This document shows positions 8,201 through 17,072 of a stretch of 37,916 nucleotides of DNA, piece by piece. The stretch's first letter is position 1. Every line of letters begins with the position of its first letter. A program made the translations under genes and the position numbers. This DNA comes from Opitutaceae bacterium (GTDB taxonomy: Bacteria; Verrucomicrobiota; Verrucomicrobiia; Opitutales; Opitutaceae), in contig JAUYAK010000021.1 in the NCBI GenBank assembly GCA_030693515.1, forward strand, positions 1 to 37,916. Direction: 5' to 3'. The notes under the pieces are model-generated. The model worked only from the letters and a program-made list of their open reading frames with translations. It made no database searches and was not told where the DNA came from.

Positions 8201-11200
8201 TGGCTCGCGGCCCCCGGCATCGCGTGGTGGATCAGCCGGCCGCTCCATCCGCCCGAAACCAAACTGTCGGAGGCGCAGAGGACGTTTCTCGGCCACACCG
8301 CCCGGCGGACCTGGCATTTTTTCGAGACGTTTGTCACGGCGCAGGAGAACTGGCTGCCGCCGGATAATTTCCAGGAGATTCCCGCGCCGACGATCGCTTC
8401 GCGCACTTCGCCCACGAACATCGGCTTCGCGCTGCTCGCCAACCTGGCCGCGCGCGACTTCGGGTATCTCGCCACAGGCGGCCTGATCCGCCGCACGCAG
8501 GACACCTTTGCCACCCTGTTGCGCCTCGAACGCCATCGCGGCCATTTCTACAACTGGTATGACACCCGCACGCTCCAGCCGCTCCTGCCGCTCTATGTCT
8601 CAAGCGTGGACAGCGGCAATCTCGCCGGGCACCTGCTCACGCTGGGCGCAGGACTGCGGGAGCAGGCCGACGCGAGAATTTTCGGCCCGCACGTCTTCCG
8701 CGGCCTGCGCGACACCGTGGGCGTGCTGCTGAAACTCACGCCCGGCCATCCCGCGCTGGCCCAGCTCGATCTCGTTCTGGCGCACACGCGCCTCACCCTG
8801 CCCGCCGCCTTCGCCATCCTGGAGCAGGCCACCGCCAACGCCGCGCGCCTCGCAGCAGCCATGGAGGGTGGTGCTCAGGAGTCGGCTCGCTGGGCGAAAA
8901 CGCTGCACCGCAGCTGCGGGGAGCATCTCGCGGAAATGATTTTCTTCGCGCCCTGGCTGGGAAACACGGGCCTGCTGGCCTCCGCCCCCCCCGACCTGAT
9001 CGCGGAGTTTTCCCGACCGGACGCGGTGCCGACTCTCCGTGAACTGGCCGAACTGGATTCGGCGGCGGCGCCGGGGTGGCTGCGCGAGACCGTCGCGCGC
9101 GCCCGCGAGCGCCTCGTCGCCCTGGAACTTTTGGCACGGCAGTGCGATGAGCTGGCGGCGATAAACTTCCGTTTCCTGTTCGATCCGGCACGGGAGCTGT
9201 TTGCCATCGGCTACAACGTCACCGAGCGCCGGCTCGATCCCGGATTCTTCGACCTGCTCGCCTCGGAGGCGCGGCTGGGCAGTTACGTGGCAATCGCGCA
9301 GGGGCAGGCGCCGCAGGACCACTGGTTCTCGCTCGGCCGCCAGCTCATCGCGGTGCAGGGCGATCCGATTCTGGTTTCGTGGAGCGGCTCGATGTTCGAA
9401 TACCTGATGCCGCTGCTGGTCATGCCCAGCTACGAAAACACGCTGCTCGCCCGCACCTGCGAGGCGGCCGTCCGGCAGCAGATCGACTACGGCGAGGCGC
9501 GCGGCATTCCGTGGGGCGTCTCCGAATCGGGCTACAACCGCACCGATGTGCATCTGACCTATCAATACCGCGCCTTCGGCGTGCCCGGGCTCGGCTTGAA
9601 GCGGGGCCTGGCCGACGACCTCGTGATCGCGCCCTATGCGACCGCGCTCGCGCTGATGGTCTCGCCTCAGGCCGCCTGCGAGAATCTCCAACGCCTGGCG
9701 GCCGACGGGGTCGACGGCGCCTATGGTTTTTACGAGGCCGTGGACTACACGCCGGCGCGCCTGCCGCCCGACACAACGAGCGTCACCATCCGCTCCTTCA
9801 TGGCGCATCACCAGGGGATGAGCCTGCTGGCGCTGCTCCACACGCTGCGCGACCGCCCGATGCAGCGCCGGTTCCTCGCGTGCCCGTTGTTCAAGGCGGC
9901 GGAGTTGCTGCTGCACGAGCGGGTGCCGAAGGCCGCAGCGAGCGTGTTCTCCGCCGACGTGGCGCTGACGGAATCCGTAAAACTCGCCGACGACGCACGG
10001 GACGTAATGCGCTTGCTGACGAATCCCGCCCCGGCGACCCCCGAGGTCCATCTCCTCTCCAACGGCCGTTACCACGTCGTCATCAGCAGCGCGGGCGGCG
10101 GCTACAGCCGCTGGCACGATCTCGCGCTCACCCGCTGGCGCGAAGATGCCACGCGCGATTGCTGGGGCACCTTTGTCTATCTGCGCGACGCGGAGACAGG
10201 GGAGTTTTGGTCCGCCGCCCACCAGCCGGTGCGGCGCGCGACAAAAAACTACGAGGCCATCTTCACGGAAGACCGCGCCGAATTCCGCCAGCGCCATGCC
10301 GGCCTCGAAACCCACACCGAGATCGCGGTTTCGCCGGAAGACGACGTGGAGTTGCGGCGCATCACGCTCGTCAACCGCTCCCCGGTCACGCGCGTTATCG
10401 AGCTGACCAGCTACGCGGAAGTGGTGCTGGCGCCGCAGGCCGCGGACGCGGCGCACCCGGCGTTCAGCAATCTGTTCGTGCAAACGGAATTCCTGCCCGG
10501 GACCTCCGCTCTCCTCTGCACGCGCCGGGCGCGCTCGCAGGACGAGCGGCCACCGTGGCTGCTGCACGTCATGATCGGCCGGGGTGGTCAGCAGGGGGAG
10601 ATCTCATGTGAAACTGATCGCGCGCGCTTCATCGGGCGCGGAAACAATCCGGCGCAGCCCGCCGCGCTGCAGTCGGCCGGGCCGCTGTCCAACACCGCGG
10701 GCTCCGTCCTCGATCCCATTGTGGCGCTGCGGCGCCTCATCACCCTGCCTCCGCATGCAACCGCCATCGTCGATCTTGTCCTCGGCGCCGCGGACAGCCG
10801 GGACCGCGCGCTCGCACTGGCGGAGAAATATTGGGAGCCGCGCATGGGCGACCGCGCCTTTGCGCTCGCGTGGACGCACAGCCAGGTGACGCTGCGCCAC
10901 CTCAACGCCACCGAGCCCGAGGCGCAGCTTTATGGCCGGCTCGCCAGCGCGCTGATCCACGCCGATCCTTCGCGCCGCGCCGCGGCCGGCGTGGTGCGGA
11001 CGAACCGGCGGGGGCAGAGCGGTCTTTGGAGCTACGGCATCTCCGGCGATGCGCCGCTCGTGCTGCTGCACATCAGCGAATCGAAAAAAATCGACCTCGT
11101 CCGGCAGCTCATCAAGGCGCACTCCTACTGGCGCATGAAGGGCCTCGTCACCGAACTCGTCATCGTGAATGAGGACGTCTCGGTTTACCGCCAGTCCCTG

Positions 11201-13867
11201 CAGGATGAGATCACCGGCCTGATCGCCTCGGGCATCGAGGCGCAGATGCTGGACAAGCCCGGCGGGATCTTCGTGCGGCGGCTCGAGCAGATTCCGCATG
11301 AGGACCGCGTGCTGTTGCAGGCGGTCGCGCGGATTGTCTTCAGCGACGAAGACGGCACCCTCGCCGAGCAACTGGAGCGGCGTGGCCTCCCGGAGATTCC
11401 CGTGCCGGCATTCACCCCCACCCGCGCCGCCACGGTTGATACACCCCGAGCGCTGCCGGCCCGCGAGCTGATCTTTCAGAACGGTCTCGGCGGCTTCACG
11501 CGCGACGGCCACGAATATGTCATCACCCTCGAGCCCGGCCAGATGACGCCCGCACCGTGGGTCAACGTGATCGCCAACCCCTTTTTCGGGACGGTCGTCT
11601 CGGAGAGCGGCGGCGCCTACACGTGGGTCGAAAACGCACACGAATTCCGGCTCACGCCCTGGAACAACGATGCGGTGCAGGACACGACCGGCGAAGCGTT
11701 CTATCTCCGCGACGACGAGACCGGCCAGTTCTGGTCGCCCACGCCCGGGCCGGCGCGCGGTGCGACGCCCTACGTCATCCGCCACGGTTTCGGTTACACG
11801 GTCTTCGAGCACACCGAGCACGGCATCGTGTCCGAACTCTGGATCTACGTCGCGATGGATGCGCCCGTGAAATTTGCCGTGCTGAAAACGCGCAACATCT
11901 CGGGCCGGCCGCGCCGGCTGTCGGCCACCGGCTATTGGGAATGGGTCCTGGGCGACCTGCGCTCGAAGCACCTGCTCCACGTGCAGACCGAAGTGGGTCT
12001 GAAGACCGGCGCATTGCTGGCGCGCAACTATTACAACACCGAGTTTCCCGGACGCATCGCATTTCTGGATGTGAACGACACGGGGCGCACCCTCACCGGC
12101 GACCGGAAGGAATTCATCGGCCGCAACGGCAGCCTCGATCAGCCCGCCGCGCTGCGGCGCGCGCGCCTCTCCGGCAAGGTCGGCGCAGGCCTCGATCCCT
12201 GCGGTGCGTTGCAAGTCGCCTTCGATCTGCGCGACGGCGAGGAGCGCGAGACCAGTTTCCGCCTCGGCGTCGGCCGCGACGCCGACGACGTGCAAAGACT
12301 CGTGCAGCGCTTTCGCCGGGCCGATGCCAGCCGCAGCGCAATCGAAGGCGTGTGGGCCCACTGGAACCGCACGCTCGGCGCCATCAACGTGGACACGCCG
12401 GACCCGGCCGTGAACGTGATGGCGAATGGCTGGCTGCTTTATCAGACCCTAAGTTGCCGCGTCTGGGGCCGCACCGGCTTTTATCAATCCGGCGGCGCCT
12501 ACGGTTTTCGCGATCAACTGCAGGACGTGATGGCGCTGGTGCATGCCGAGCCAGCGGTGACGCGCGCGCACTTGCTGCGTGCCGCCGCCCACCAGTTCCG
12601 CGAGGGCGACGTGCAGCACTGGTGGCATCCGCCCGGTGGGCGGGGCGTGCGCACGCATTTTTCGGACGACTACCTGTGGCTCCCCTATGTCACCTGCCGC
12701 TACGTCACGTGCGTCGGCGATACGGGCGTGCTCAACGAAAAAATCCCCTTCCTCACCGCCCGGCCGGTCAAAGCCGAGGAGGAGGCCTACTACGATCTGC
12801 CAAGCCGATCGGAGGAATCGGGCACGCTCTACGAGCATTGCGTGCGCGCCATCGAGCACGGGTTGCGATTTGGCGCGCATGGGCTGCCGTTGATCGGCTG
12901 CGGCGATTGGAATGACGGCATGAACCGCGTGGGCCCGGAAGGCCGCGGCGAAAGCGTGTGGCTCGCATTTTTTCTGCACGATGTGCTCAACCAGTTTTCC
13001 GAACTCGCACGCTCGCGAGGTGATGAGGCGTTTGCCGAGCGTTGCCTCGCGCAAGCCCAGCAGCTCCAGCAGAACATCGAGCTGCATGCCTGGGACGGTG
13101 CCTGGTATCGCCGCGCCTACTTCGACAACGGCGAGCCGCTCGGCTCGCAATCCAACCCCGAGTGCCAGATCGACTCCCTGCCACAAAGCTGGTCGGTGAT
13201 CAGTGGCGCGGGCGATCCCGAACGTTCGCGCGTGGCGATGCAATCCGTGGATCGGCGGCTGGTCCGGCGCGATGCGGGCCTGATCCAGCTGTTTGATCCG
13301 CCCTTCGACTCCTCGGCGCTCAACCCCGGCTACATCAAGGGCTATATTCCGGGCGTGCGAGAAAATGGCGGCCAATACACGCACGGTGCCATCTGGACGG
13401 CGATGGCGTGCGCGCTCATGGGTGAAAACGATCGCGCGTGGGAACTCTTCACGCTGCTCAATCCCGTCAACCACGGCTCCACGCCCGCGGAAATTGCGAC
13501 CTACAAGGTGGAGCCCTACGTCGTCGCCGCGGATGTTTATGGCGTCGCGCCGCACACGGGCCGCGGGGGCTGGACCTGGTATACGGGCTCGGCCGGCTGG
13601 ATGTATCGGCTCCTCGTCGAGACGCTCCTCGGCGCGAATCTCGAGGGCGAGCAACTGCAACTCACGCCGCGCCTCCCGCCGGCGTGGCCGAGTTACAAGA
13701 TCCACTACCGCTACCGCCAGACGGTTTACCATATCACGATCACGCGGCACACTGCAGAGGGTGCCGCAGCACCACGGCTTACGCTCGACGGCCAAACCCT
13801 GCCTGGAACGGTTCTCCCGCTGCGCGACGACGGCCGGGAGCACACGGCAGAATTGAGCCTCCCCTGA
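5255..13867 (+). CDS. ndvB: Cyclic beta-1,2-glucan synthase (NdvB/ChvB-like)
   Basis: Very large inner-membrane enzyme of about 2,870 residues, close to the usual 2,800-2,900. It should build linear beta-1,2-glucan from UDP-glucose, trim it and close it into periplasmic cyclic glucans. Membrane segments lie near residues 410-435, 447-475, 825-868 and 970-993. The GT84 domain (about 490-790) has a DTDTQLPRD acidic motif near 630 and HRWIRGDW (a Q/RxxRW-type box) near 780. The middle glycoamylase-like (GH189) domain follows, with NWYDTRTLQPL near 1100 and WGVSESGYN near 1420. The C-terminus has two beta-sandwich regions (about 1600-1660 and 2070-2170) and a GH94 phosphorylase-like domain, including GCGDWNDGMNRVG near 2550 with the general-acid Asp. 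A GTG at 5237 is an alternative start. No NdvA-type exporter is adjacent. Confidence 0.92.
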   Translation: MQTRSLRWQTWKVLPARPRIQPGEPPLRAELFGLEQLARLARSLAAGHQTVRLRTSTRLLTRLDRNEKILRAFNHATVAVERTRQITPAAEWLLDNFYLIEEQIQLARRHLPRSYSHELPRLSRGPSEGLPRIYDAVLELISHVDAQVDAAPLTAFVAAYQTVCPLKLGELWAIPIMLRLGLIENLQRITTRLMVARADRDLADTWAQRLQDMAESNPSDLVVVVAEMAKSDLPLSSSFVAQLCQRLSRQNPVLHLARGWLEARLVQQGSTIEQLVHLESQSQAADQVSVSHSIASLRFLGATDWKEFVETLSLVEQTLRSDPSGVYGAMDFSTRDRYRHVIEALARQCHLEEAEIARRAIRLAAERAQEKGHTDRSAHVGFFLIDAGLPQLEHAVQAVRPWSALLERGIHRFPFLFYVGGIFTLTALVTVWLWHHARESGLHGWKLTALTALFLLAASQLATALMNWLATLLVKPRLLPRLDFSGGIDPAHSTMVVVPTMLTGADGVDRLIETLEIHHLANRDPHLHFALLTDFRDAATETEPDDEPLLARARAGVERLNTRYAADRPVNFFLLHRPRRWNAAEGRWMGYERKRGKLAEFNGLLRGGSPGCFSTIVGDTAVLPAIKYVITLDTDTQLPRDTARQLAGTLAHPLNRPHFDPVRGIVTAGYGILQPRVAVSLPSARRSWFVRLFAGDAGIDPYTRAVSDVYQDVFYEGSFIGKGIYDVDAFERALAGRCPENTVLSHDLLEACHARSALVSDLELYEEYPSHHGVDAGRRHRWIRGDWQIAPWLFSRVRGAGERRAANPLSWLSQWKILDNLRRSLVPLALLIFLLGSWLLLPGMAGLASLLVLAIVVLPGVMAVLGALFQMSPDSTWILHLRTVAMAGGRQLAQVFLTLALLPCDALLSADAIGRTWVRLFVTRRHLLEWTTSSEAGHAARTNLSSFYRTMWIAPAVALAAGWTLLRLRPDHFLMALPLLVVWLAAPGIAWWISRPLHPPETKLSEAQRTFLGHTARRTWHFFETFVTAQENWLPPDNFQEIPAPTIASRTSPTNIGFALLANLAARDFGYLATGGLIRRTQDTFATLLRLERHRGHFYNWYDTRTLQPLLPLYVSSVDSGNLAGHLLTLGAGLREQADARIFGPHVFRGLRDTVGVLLKLTPGHPALAQLDLVLAHTRLTLPAAFAILEQATANAARLAAAMEGGAQESARWAKTLHRSCGEHLAEMIFFAPWLGNTGLLASAPPDLIAEFSRPDAVPTLRELAELDSAAAPGWLRETVARARERLVALELLARQCDELAAINFRFLFDPARELFAIGYNVTERRLDPGFFDLLASEARLGSYVAIAQGQAPQDHWFSLGRQLIAVQGDPILVSWSGSMFEYLMPLLVMPSYENTLLARTCEAAVRQQIDYGEARGIPWGVSESGYNRTDVHLTYQYRAFGVPGLGLKRGLADDLVIAPYATALALMVSPQAACENLQRLAADGVDGAYGFYEAVDYTPARLPPDTTSVTIRSFMAHHQGMSLLALLHTLRDRPMQRRFLACPLFKAAELLLHERVPKAAASVFSADVALTESVKLADDARDVMRLLTNPAPATPEVHLLSNGRYHVVISSAGGGYSRWHDLALTRWREDATRDCWGTFVYLRDAETGEFWSAAHQPVRRATKNYEAIFTEDRAEFRQRHAGLETHTEIAVSPEDDVELRRITLVNRSPVTRVIELTSYAEVVLAPQAADAAHPAFSNLFVQTEFLPGTSALLCTRRARSQDERPPWLLHVMIGRGGQQGEISCETDRARFIGRGNNPAQPAALQSAGPLSNTAGSVLDPIVALRRLITLPPHATAIVDLVLGAADSRDRALALAEKYWEPRMGDRAFALAWTHSQVTLRHLNATEPEAQLYGRLASALIHADPSRRAAAGVVRTNRRGQSGLWSYGISGDAPLVLLHISESKKIDLVRQLIKAHSYWRMKGLVTELVIVNEDVSVYRQSLQDEITGLIASGIEAQMLDKPGGIFVRRLEQIPHEDRVLLQAVARIVFSDEDGTLAEQLERRGLPEIPVPAFTPTRAATVDTPRALPARELIFQNGLGGFTRDGHEYVITLEPGQMTPAPWVNVIANPFFGTVVSESGGAYTWVENAHEFRLTPWNNDAVQDTTGEAFYLRDDETGQFWSPTPGPARGATPYVIRHGFGYTVFEHTEHGIVSELWIYVAMDAPVKFAVLKTRNISGRPRRLSATGYWEWVLGDLRSKHLLHVQTEVGLKTGALLARNYYNTEFPGRIAFLDVNDTGRTLTGDRKEFIGRNGSLDQPAALRRARLSGKVGAGLDPCGALQVAFDLRDGEERETSFRLGVGRDADDVQRLVQRFRRADASRSAIEGVWAHWNRTLGAINVDTPDPAVNVMANGWLLYQTLSCRVWGRTGFYQSGGAYGFRDQLQDVMALVHAEPAVTRAHLLRAAAHQFREGDVQHWWHPPGGRGVRTHFSDDYLWLPYVTCRYVTCVGDTGVLNEKIPFLTARPVKAEEEAYYDLPSRSEESGTLYEHCVRAIEHGLRFGAHGLPLIGCGDWNDGMNRVGPEGRGESVWLAFFLHDVLNQFSELARSRGDEAFAERCLAQAQQLQQNIELHAWDGAWYRRAYFDNGEPLGSQSNPECQIDSLPQSWSVISGAGDPERSRVAMQSVDRRLVRRDAGLIQLFDPPFDSSALNPGYIKGYIPGVRENGGQYTHGAIWTAMACALMGENDRAWELFTLLNPVNHGSTPAEIATYKVEPYVVAADVYGVAPHTGRGGWTWYTGSAGWMYRLLVETLLGANLEGEQLQLTPRLPPAWPSYKIHYRYRQTVYHITITRHTAEGAAAPRLTLDGQTLPGTVLPLRDDGREHTAELSLP

Positions 13868-13887
13868 GGTTGGATCGTCGGGTAACA

Positions 13888-13921
13888 CCCCATGGTTTCA
13901 GCAGGCGATTTGGACTATCTT
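13888..13921 (+). promoter_or_regulatory. Putative shared promoter before lipoprotein/CsbD/dodecin group
   Basis: CCCCATGG (13888-13895), 19 bases, then CTAT (13915-13918) as part of TATCTT (13916-13921), 17 bases before the lipoprotein ATG. The upstream extension GGGTAACA (13880-13887) makes a 16-base identity with 17432-17447 upstream of the nitroreductase. TATCTT fits the TAT--T pattern of a -10 box, while CCCCATGG sits at the -35 position but is unlike TTGACA. This suggests either an alternative sigma factor or an activator bound over the -35 region. Confidence 0.6.
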
Positions 13922-13935
13922 TGGAAAATTCTCAT

Positions 13936-14460
13936 ATGAAAACCAAACCTTTCGCCCTCCTGATCCCAGCAGCCCTCTCAGCCATCCTCCTTGCCGCCGG
14001 CTGCTCCAAACACGAGCCGATGGCCCAGTCCACGGCCCCCTCCTCCAGAGAAATGCCCACGTTCGCCTCACCTGAAAAAGGCATGAGGCCCGGCACCGTC
14101 GCAGCCGCACCCATGCCTGGAGCCGACATGGCGGCGGCCCAGTGGGCTGACATCAAGGATCACGCTTTCGACGCGCGCGCAAAATTCATGACCGGCCTCA
14201 AGGCGCTCGAGGCCAAGGCCGACACCCAGATCGCGGAGCTGAAAGCCAAGCGTGCCACGATGCAGGGCAGTCCCAGCGCCAAGGATTGGGATTTCGCCAT
14301 GAAAGAAATGGCCGATGCCCGCGCTTACCTGAAGTCGATGGGCGAGGAGTTGGGCAAAGCCACGGCCGAGACATGGGCCCAGCAAAAGGATAAAGTCGGC
14401 CAAGCTTGGGTGCGGGTCCAGGACGCCTACGCCAAAGTCAAATCCAGCACCACCGGCTGA
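13936..14460 (+). CDS. Small helical lipoprotein, function unknown
   Basis: 174 residues, starting at the ATG at 13936. Residues 1-23 form a lipoprotein signal (MKTKPF, hydrophobic run, lipobox LAAGC with C23), so the mature protein is lipid-anchored, probably in the outer membrane. After a Pro/Ser-rich linker (24-70), residues about 75-170 are Ala/Lys/Glu-rich and strongly helical, with an amphipathic repeat feel (AKFMTGLKALEAKADTQIAE, TAETWAQQKDKVGQAW). I recognise no named domain. It is the first gene of a plus-strand group with CsbD, dodecin and a secreted protein, behind the CCCCATGG promoter-like site. Stress-related envelope protection is a guess from the neighbours. Confidence 0.8.
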   Translation: MKTKPFALLIPAALSAILLAAGCSKHEPMAQSTAPSSREMPTFASPEKGMRPGTVAAAPMPGADMAAAQWADIKDHAFDARAKFMTGLKALEAKADTQIAELKAKRATMQGSPSAKDWDFAMKEMADARAYLKSMGEELGKATAETWAQQKDKVGQAWVRVQDAYAKVKSSTTG

Positions 14461-14532
14461 CTCGCTCGTCCGACCGTTCGCGTCGGCGTCGTCGTCTCAA
14501 ATTAAACCCACCACCAAAATCAAGGCAGCATC

Positions 14533-14739
14533 ATGAACAAAACGGAATTCAAGGGCGACTGGAACATCGCCAAGGGAAAACTGAAACAAAAGTGGGCCAA
14601 GCTCACGGACGACGATCTCCGCTATGCTGAAGGCAAGTATGACGAGACGCTCGGGCGCATCCAGAAACGCACCGGCGAATCAATCGAAGCCATCGAGATG
14701 GCCATGAAGGATTCGTCCGGCGACATCAGCCGCAACTGA
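14533..14739 (+). CDS. CsbD family stress protein
   Basis: 68-residue acidic/basic soluble protein matching the CsbD family along its full length: N-terminal [15 protein letters not shown] followed by [21 protein letters not shown] and TGES. CsbD proteins are small general-stress proteins; in Bacillus subtilis csbD belongs to the sigma-B regulon, but the biochemical role is unknown. The ATG at 14533 has AAGG about 10 bases upstream. It lies 72 bases after the lipoprotein gene and 17 before the dodecin gene, consistent with one transcript from the promoter-like site at 13888. Confidence 0.92.
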   Translation: MNKTEFKGDWNIAKGKLKQKWAKLTDDDLRYAEGKYDETLGRIQKRTGESIEAIEMAMKDSSGDISRN

Positions 14740-14756
14740 CGAGAGGGAGCCAACTC

Positions 14757-14990
14757 ATGCGATCATCACCGCCCTCAAAAATGAAAACCCCCGTTTTCAA
14801 ACTCATCGAGCTCACCGGCACCTCGACCACCTCGATCGAGGACGCGGTGAACAACGCCATCCGCCGGGCGCACAAGACCGTGAAAAAACTGCGCTGGTTC
14901 GAGATAATCGAAACCCGCGGCAGCCTCGACAAGGGCCGCGTGCACCACTGGCAGGTGACACTCAAAGTCGGATTCGAGCTTGAAAATTGA
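14757..14990 (+). CDS. Dodecin family flavin-binding protein
   Basis: 77 residues (about 69 without the N-terminal extension), matching dodecin throughout: [22 protein letters not shown], a central [12 protein letters not shown] containing the flavin-stacking Trp, and [13 protein letters not shown] at the end. Dodecins form hollow dodecamers that store or buffer flavins or CoA and protect against flavin photochemistry. The ATG at 14757 has a GAGAGGGAG Shine-Dalgarno-like stretch; the family-like start at 14781 has none, so the longer form is chosen. The stop overlaps the TTG start of the next gene. Confidence 0.92.
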   Translation: MRSSPPSKMKTPVFKLIELTGTSTTSIEDAVNNAIRRAHKTVKKLRWFEIIETRGSLDKGRVHHWQVTLKVGFELEN

Positions 14991-15724
14991 AAACGACACC
15001 GAGGCTCCGCCGGCAGGCTGAATTTCATTGGCTTGGCCTCGTGCTGTGCCTCGCGCTTTTCCCCGCCGGCCTGCGCGCGGCGGTGCCAGCGTTGGTCGCC
15101 GCGGCCTTGGAGCAATGGGAGGCGGGCCATGAGGACCTGGCCTTCACGCAGAAAACGCGCGTGCTGGCCGACGACGGCAAGGTGAAGGAGGAGCGGATCG
15201 AGCGCTATGATCCCTCCCTGCCCGACAGCCGCCGCTGGCGGCTGATCTCGATTGATGGCCAGCCCGCCACAGCTGAGCAGCGGCAGAAGTGGGAAACGGC
15301 GAAAAACCGCAAGGCACGGAAAAAAGTCGCCAAAGCTCCATCCGAATACCTCGACCTCGAGCACGCGGCGCTCATCGAGGATTTACCGGCGAGCGCACGT
15401 TTTGAAATCGCGCTGCGCCCCGACGTGGCGCGTCTGCTCGCGGTGGAGAAAATTTCCGTGATCATCACGATCGACAAGGAGAGCGGTCGCATCGCGCACA
15501 TCGCGGCGACCCTGCGCCAGCCGATTCGCGTGCTGCTCGGGTTGGCGCGGATTACGGACTTGGACCTTGATGTCGGACTGGAGCCGACGGGCGAAGATCC
15601 CGCCCGGCCCTCCGGCGAAATCGCCGCCGGGAGCACCGCGCACGTGGCGCTCTCCAGGTTGGGCAGCCCGCTGGAATACCACTGGAGCGAATTCAAACGC
15701 GTGACGTCGTATCGCGGACCCTAA
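14987..15724 (+). CDS. Secreted protein of unknown function
   Basis: 245 residues beginning at a TTG codon that overlaps the dodecin stop (TTGA), so translation is probably coupled. A basic N-terminus and hydrophobic segment (about 15-32, [17 protein letters not shown]) form a Sec signal peptide. The mature part has mixed alpha/beta character with repeated charged turns ([40 protein letters not shown]). This resembles outer-membrane lipoprotein-sorting-like or DUF-type periplasmic beta proteins that report on a substrate, but I cannot name the family. It is the last gene of the CsbD/dodecin group, and its stop overlaps the convergent cardiolipin-synthase stop by 3 bases. Confidence 0.75.
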   Translation: MKTTPRLRRQAEFHWLGLVLCLALFPAGLRAAVPALVAAALEQWEAGHEDLAFTQKTRVLADDGKVKEERIERYDPSLPDSRRWRLISIDGQPATAEQRQKWETAKNRKARKKVAKAPSEYLDLEHAALIEDLPASARFEIALRPDVARLLAVEKISVIITIDKESGRIAHIAATLRQPIRVLLGLARITDLDLDVGLEPTGEDPARPSGEIAAGSTAHVALSRLGSPLEYHWSEFKRVTSYRGP

Positions 15725-17022
15725 AGTTGCTGCCGCAGGAGGCCCGCGGCCGCGTCGAAGGCCTTGCCCAGCGCAGAGCGCTCCTTGAACTCCGCCCGCG
15801 TCATCTGGCGGGAACGGCTTTTGTCGCCTTCAAAGACCCCGATCTGCTCCGCGGCAAAGATCGCGTCGTAAACGTTCAGGTTCGCCTCGTCGTTCAGCCG
15901 GAAGGATCGGTTGTCGAAATTCGTCGAGCCCACCGACACCCAGACATCGTCGACGATGAAAACTTTGCAGTGAAAGAGCGACGGCTGGTATTCGTAGAAG
16001 ATCACGCCGGCATCAAGCAACGCGCCCCACCGCGAGCGGCTCGCGCCCTGCACAATCACCGAATCGGTATGGGGCCCGGGCACGATGATCTCGATCTTCA
16101 CGCCGCGGTTTCGCGCCGTGACCAGGGTTTCGACCGTGAGATCGTCGGGCACAAAATAGGCGGCTTGCAGGCGGATGCTCTTCGTGGCCGACGCGATGGA
16201 CAGCAGATACATCAGCCGCACGCTTTCGCTGCCTTCGGTCGGGGAACTCTTGAACACCTGCGCGCGCGAGCGGCCCAGCTGGGCCAGCTCGGGATAGTAG
16301 GCGGAGCCCAGCAGGACCTTGGCGCGGGTCTTGATCCAGTTGTCGCCAAAGGCCGCCTGCATTTGTGCAACCGCCGGGCCTTCGATGCGGTAGTGCGAAT
16401 CGCGCCAGCGGTCCTTCGTCTCCGCGTCACCGTCCCAGGCGTCGGCGATGCCGACGCCGCCCGTGAATCCGATCCGGCCGTCCACCACGAGAAGTTTGCG
16501 ATGCGTGCGATTGTTGAGCTTGGACCAATCATACCAGCGGAGCGGATGATACCGCTCCACCTCGACGCCCGCGGCCTTCATGTCCGCCAAATATTTTCCG
16601 TCGATCTTGCCGGTGCCCAGCCAGTCCAGCAACACATGCACCTTGACGCCGGCCTGCGCCCGCTCGCACAGGGCTTCCGAGAATTGCCGGCCGATCTCGC
16701 CCGACCAATAGATATAGGTCTCAAACGTGATCGACGCCTGGGCGCAACGAATCGCCTCGAGCATGGCGGGGAATATTTGCACGCCATTCTGCAACGCCGT
16801 CACGTGGTTGCCGGGCACAATGGCCGGCCCGAGCAGCTGCCCCATGCTGCGCAGGAACTGCGGATCATCGACCCCAAACTGGTGAGTGAGCTCGTAACGG
16901 ATCTGCTTCTCACCGCGTCCGGGGATGCCCGCACACGAAACGAACAACCCAGGCGCCAGCCCGATGAAGAGGAGGAAAAGCGCGTGCCGGAGGAGCGCCG
17001 CGGCTCGGAAGCGCGGCCTCAT
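15721..17022 (-). CDS. cls: Cardiolipin synthase-like phospholipase D protein
   Basis: 433 residues with two HKD motifs: H174-x-K176-x4-D181 (HRKLLVVDGRIGFTGG) and H351-x-K353-x4-D358 (HCKVFIVDDVWVSVGSTN). This is the two-HKD architecture of bacterial cardiolipin synthases, which join phosphatidylglycerol or another phospholipid into cardiolipin. Instead of the usual two N-terminal helices it has one hydrophobic segment (9-28) followed by VSCAG, a plausible lipobox with C30. It could therefore be a lipoprotein or a singly anchored enzyme. The ATG at 17022 is preferred because the frame upstream runs antisense through other features. It lies 50 bases downstream of the DUF3309-like gene and probably shares its transcript. 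Confidence 0.88.
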   Translation of the reverse strand: MRPRFRAAALLRHALFLLFIGLAPGLFVSCAGIPGRGEKQIRYELTHQFGVDDPQFLRSMGQLLGPAIVPGNHVTALQNGVQIFPAMLEAIRCAQASITFETYIYWSGEIGRQFSEALCERAQAGVKVHVLLDWLGTGKIDGKYLADMKAAGVEVERYHPLRWYDWSKLNNRTHRKLLVVDGRIGFTGGVGIADAWDGDAETKDRWRDSHYRIEGPAVAQMQAAFGDNWIKTRAKVLLGSAYYPELAQLGRSRAQVFKSSPTEGSESVRLMYLLSIASATKSIRLQAAYFVPDDLTVETLVTARNRGVKIEIIVPGPHTDSVIVQGASRSRWGALLDAGVIFYEYQPSLFHCKVFIVDDVWVSVGSTNFDNRSFRLNDEANLNVYDAIFAAEQIGVFEGDKSRSRQMTRAEFKERSALGKAFDAAAGLLRQQL

Positions 17023-17072
17023 GGTCTGCCGCACGCGCAGACTGGGCGGAGCAACATCAGGACCCCCGCCAG

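Noticed and set aside
8600-10567. Long minus-strand open frame (about 655 residues) inside the glucan synthase gene
   Set aside because: Arg/Ala-rich antisense translation with no domain, caused by the high GC content; the plus strand holds clear GT84/GH189/GH94 motifs.
10604-13888. Two further long minus-strand frames opposite the glucan synthase
   Set aside because: Same reason: low-information composition, no signal or motif, and antisense to a well-supported gene.
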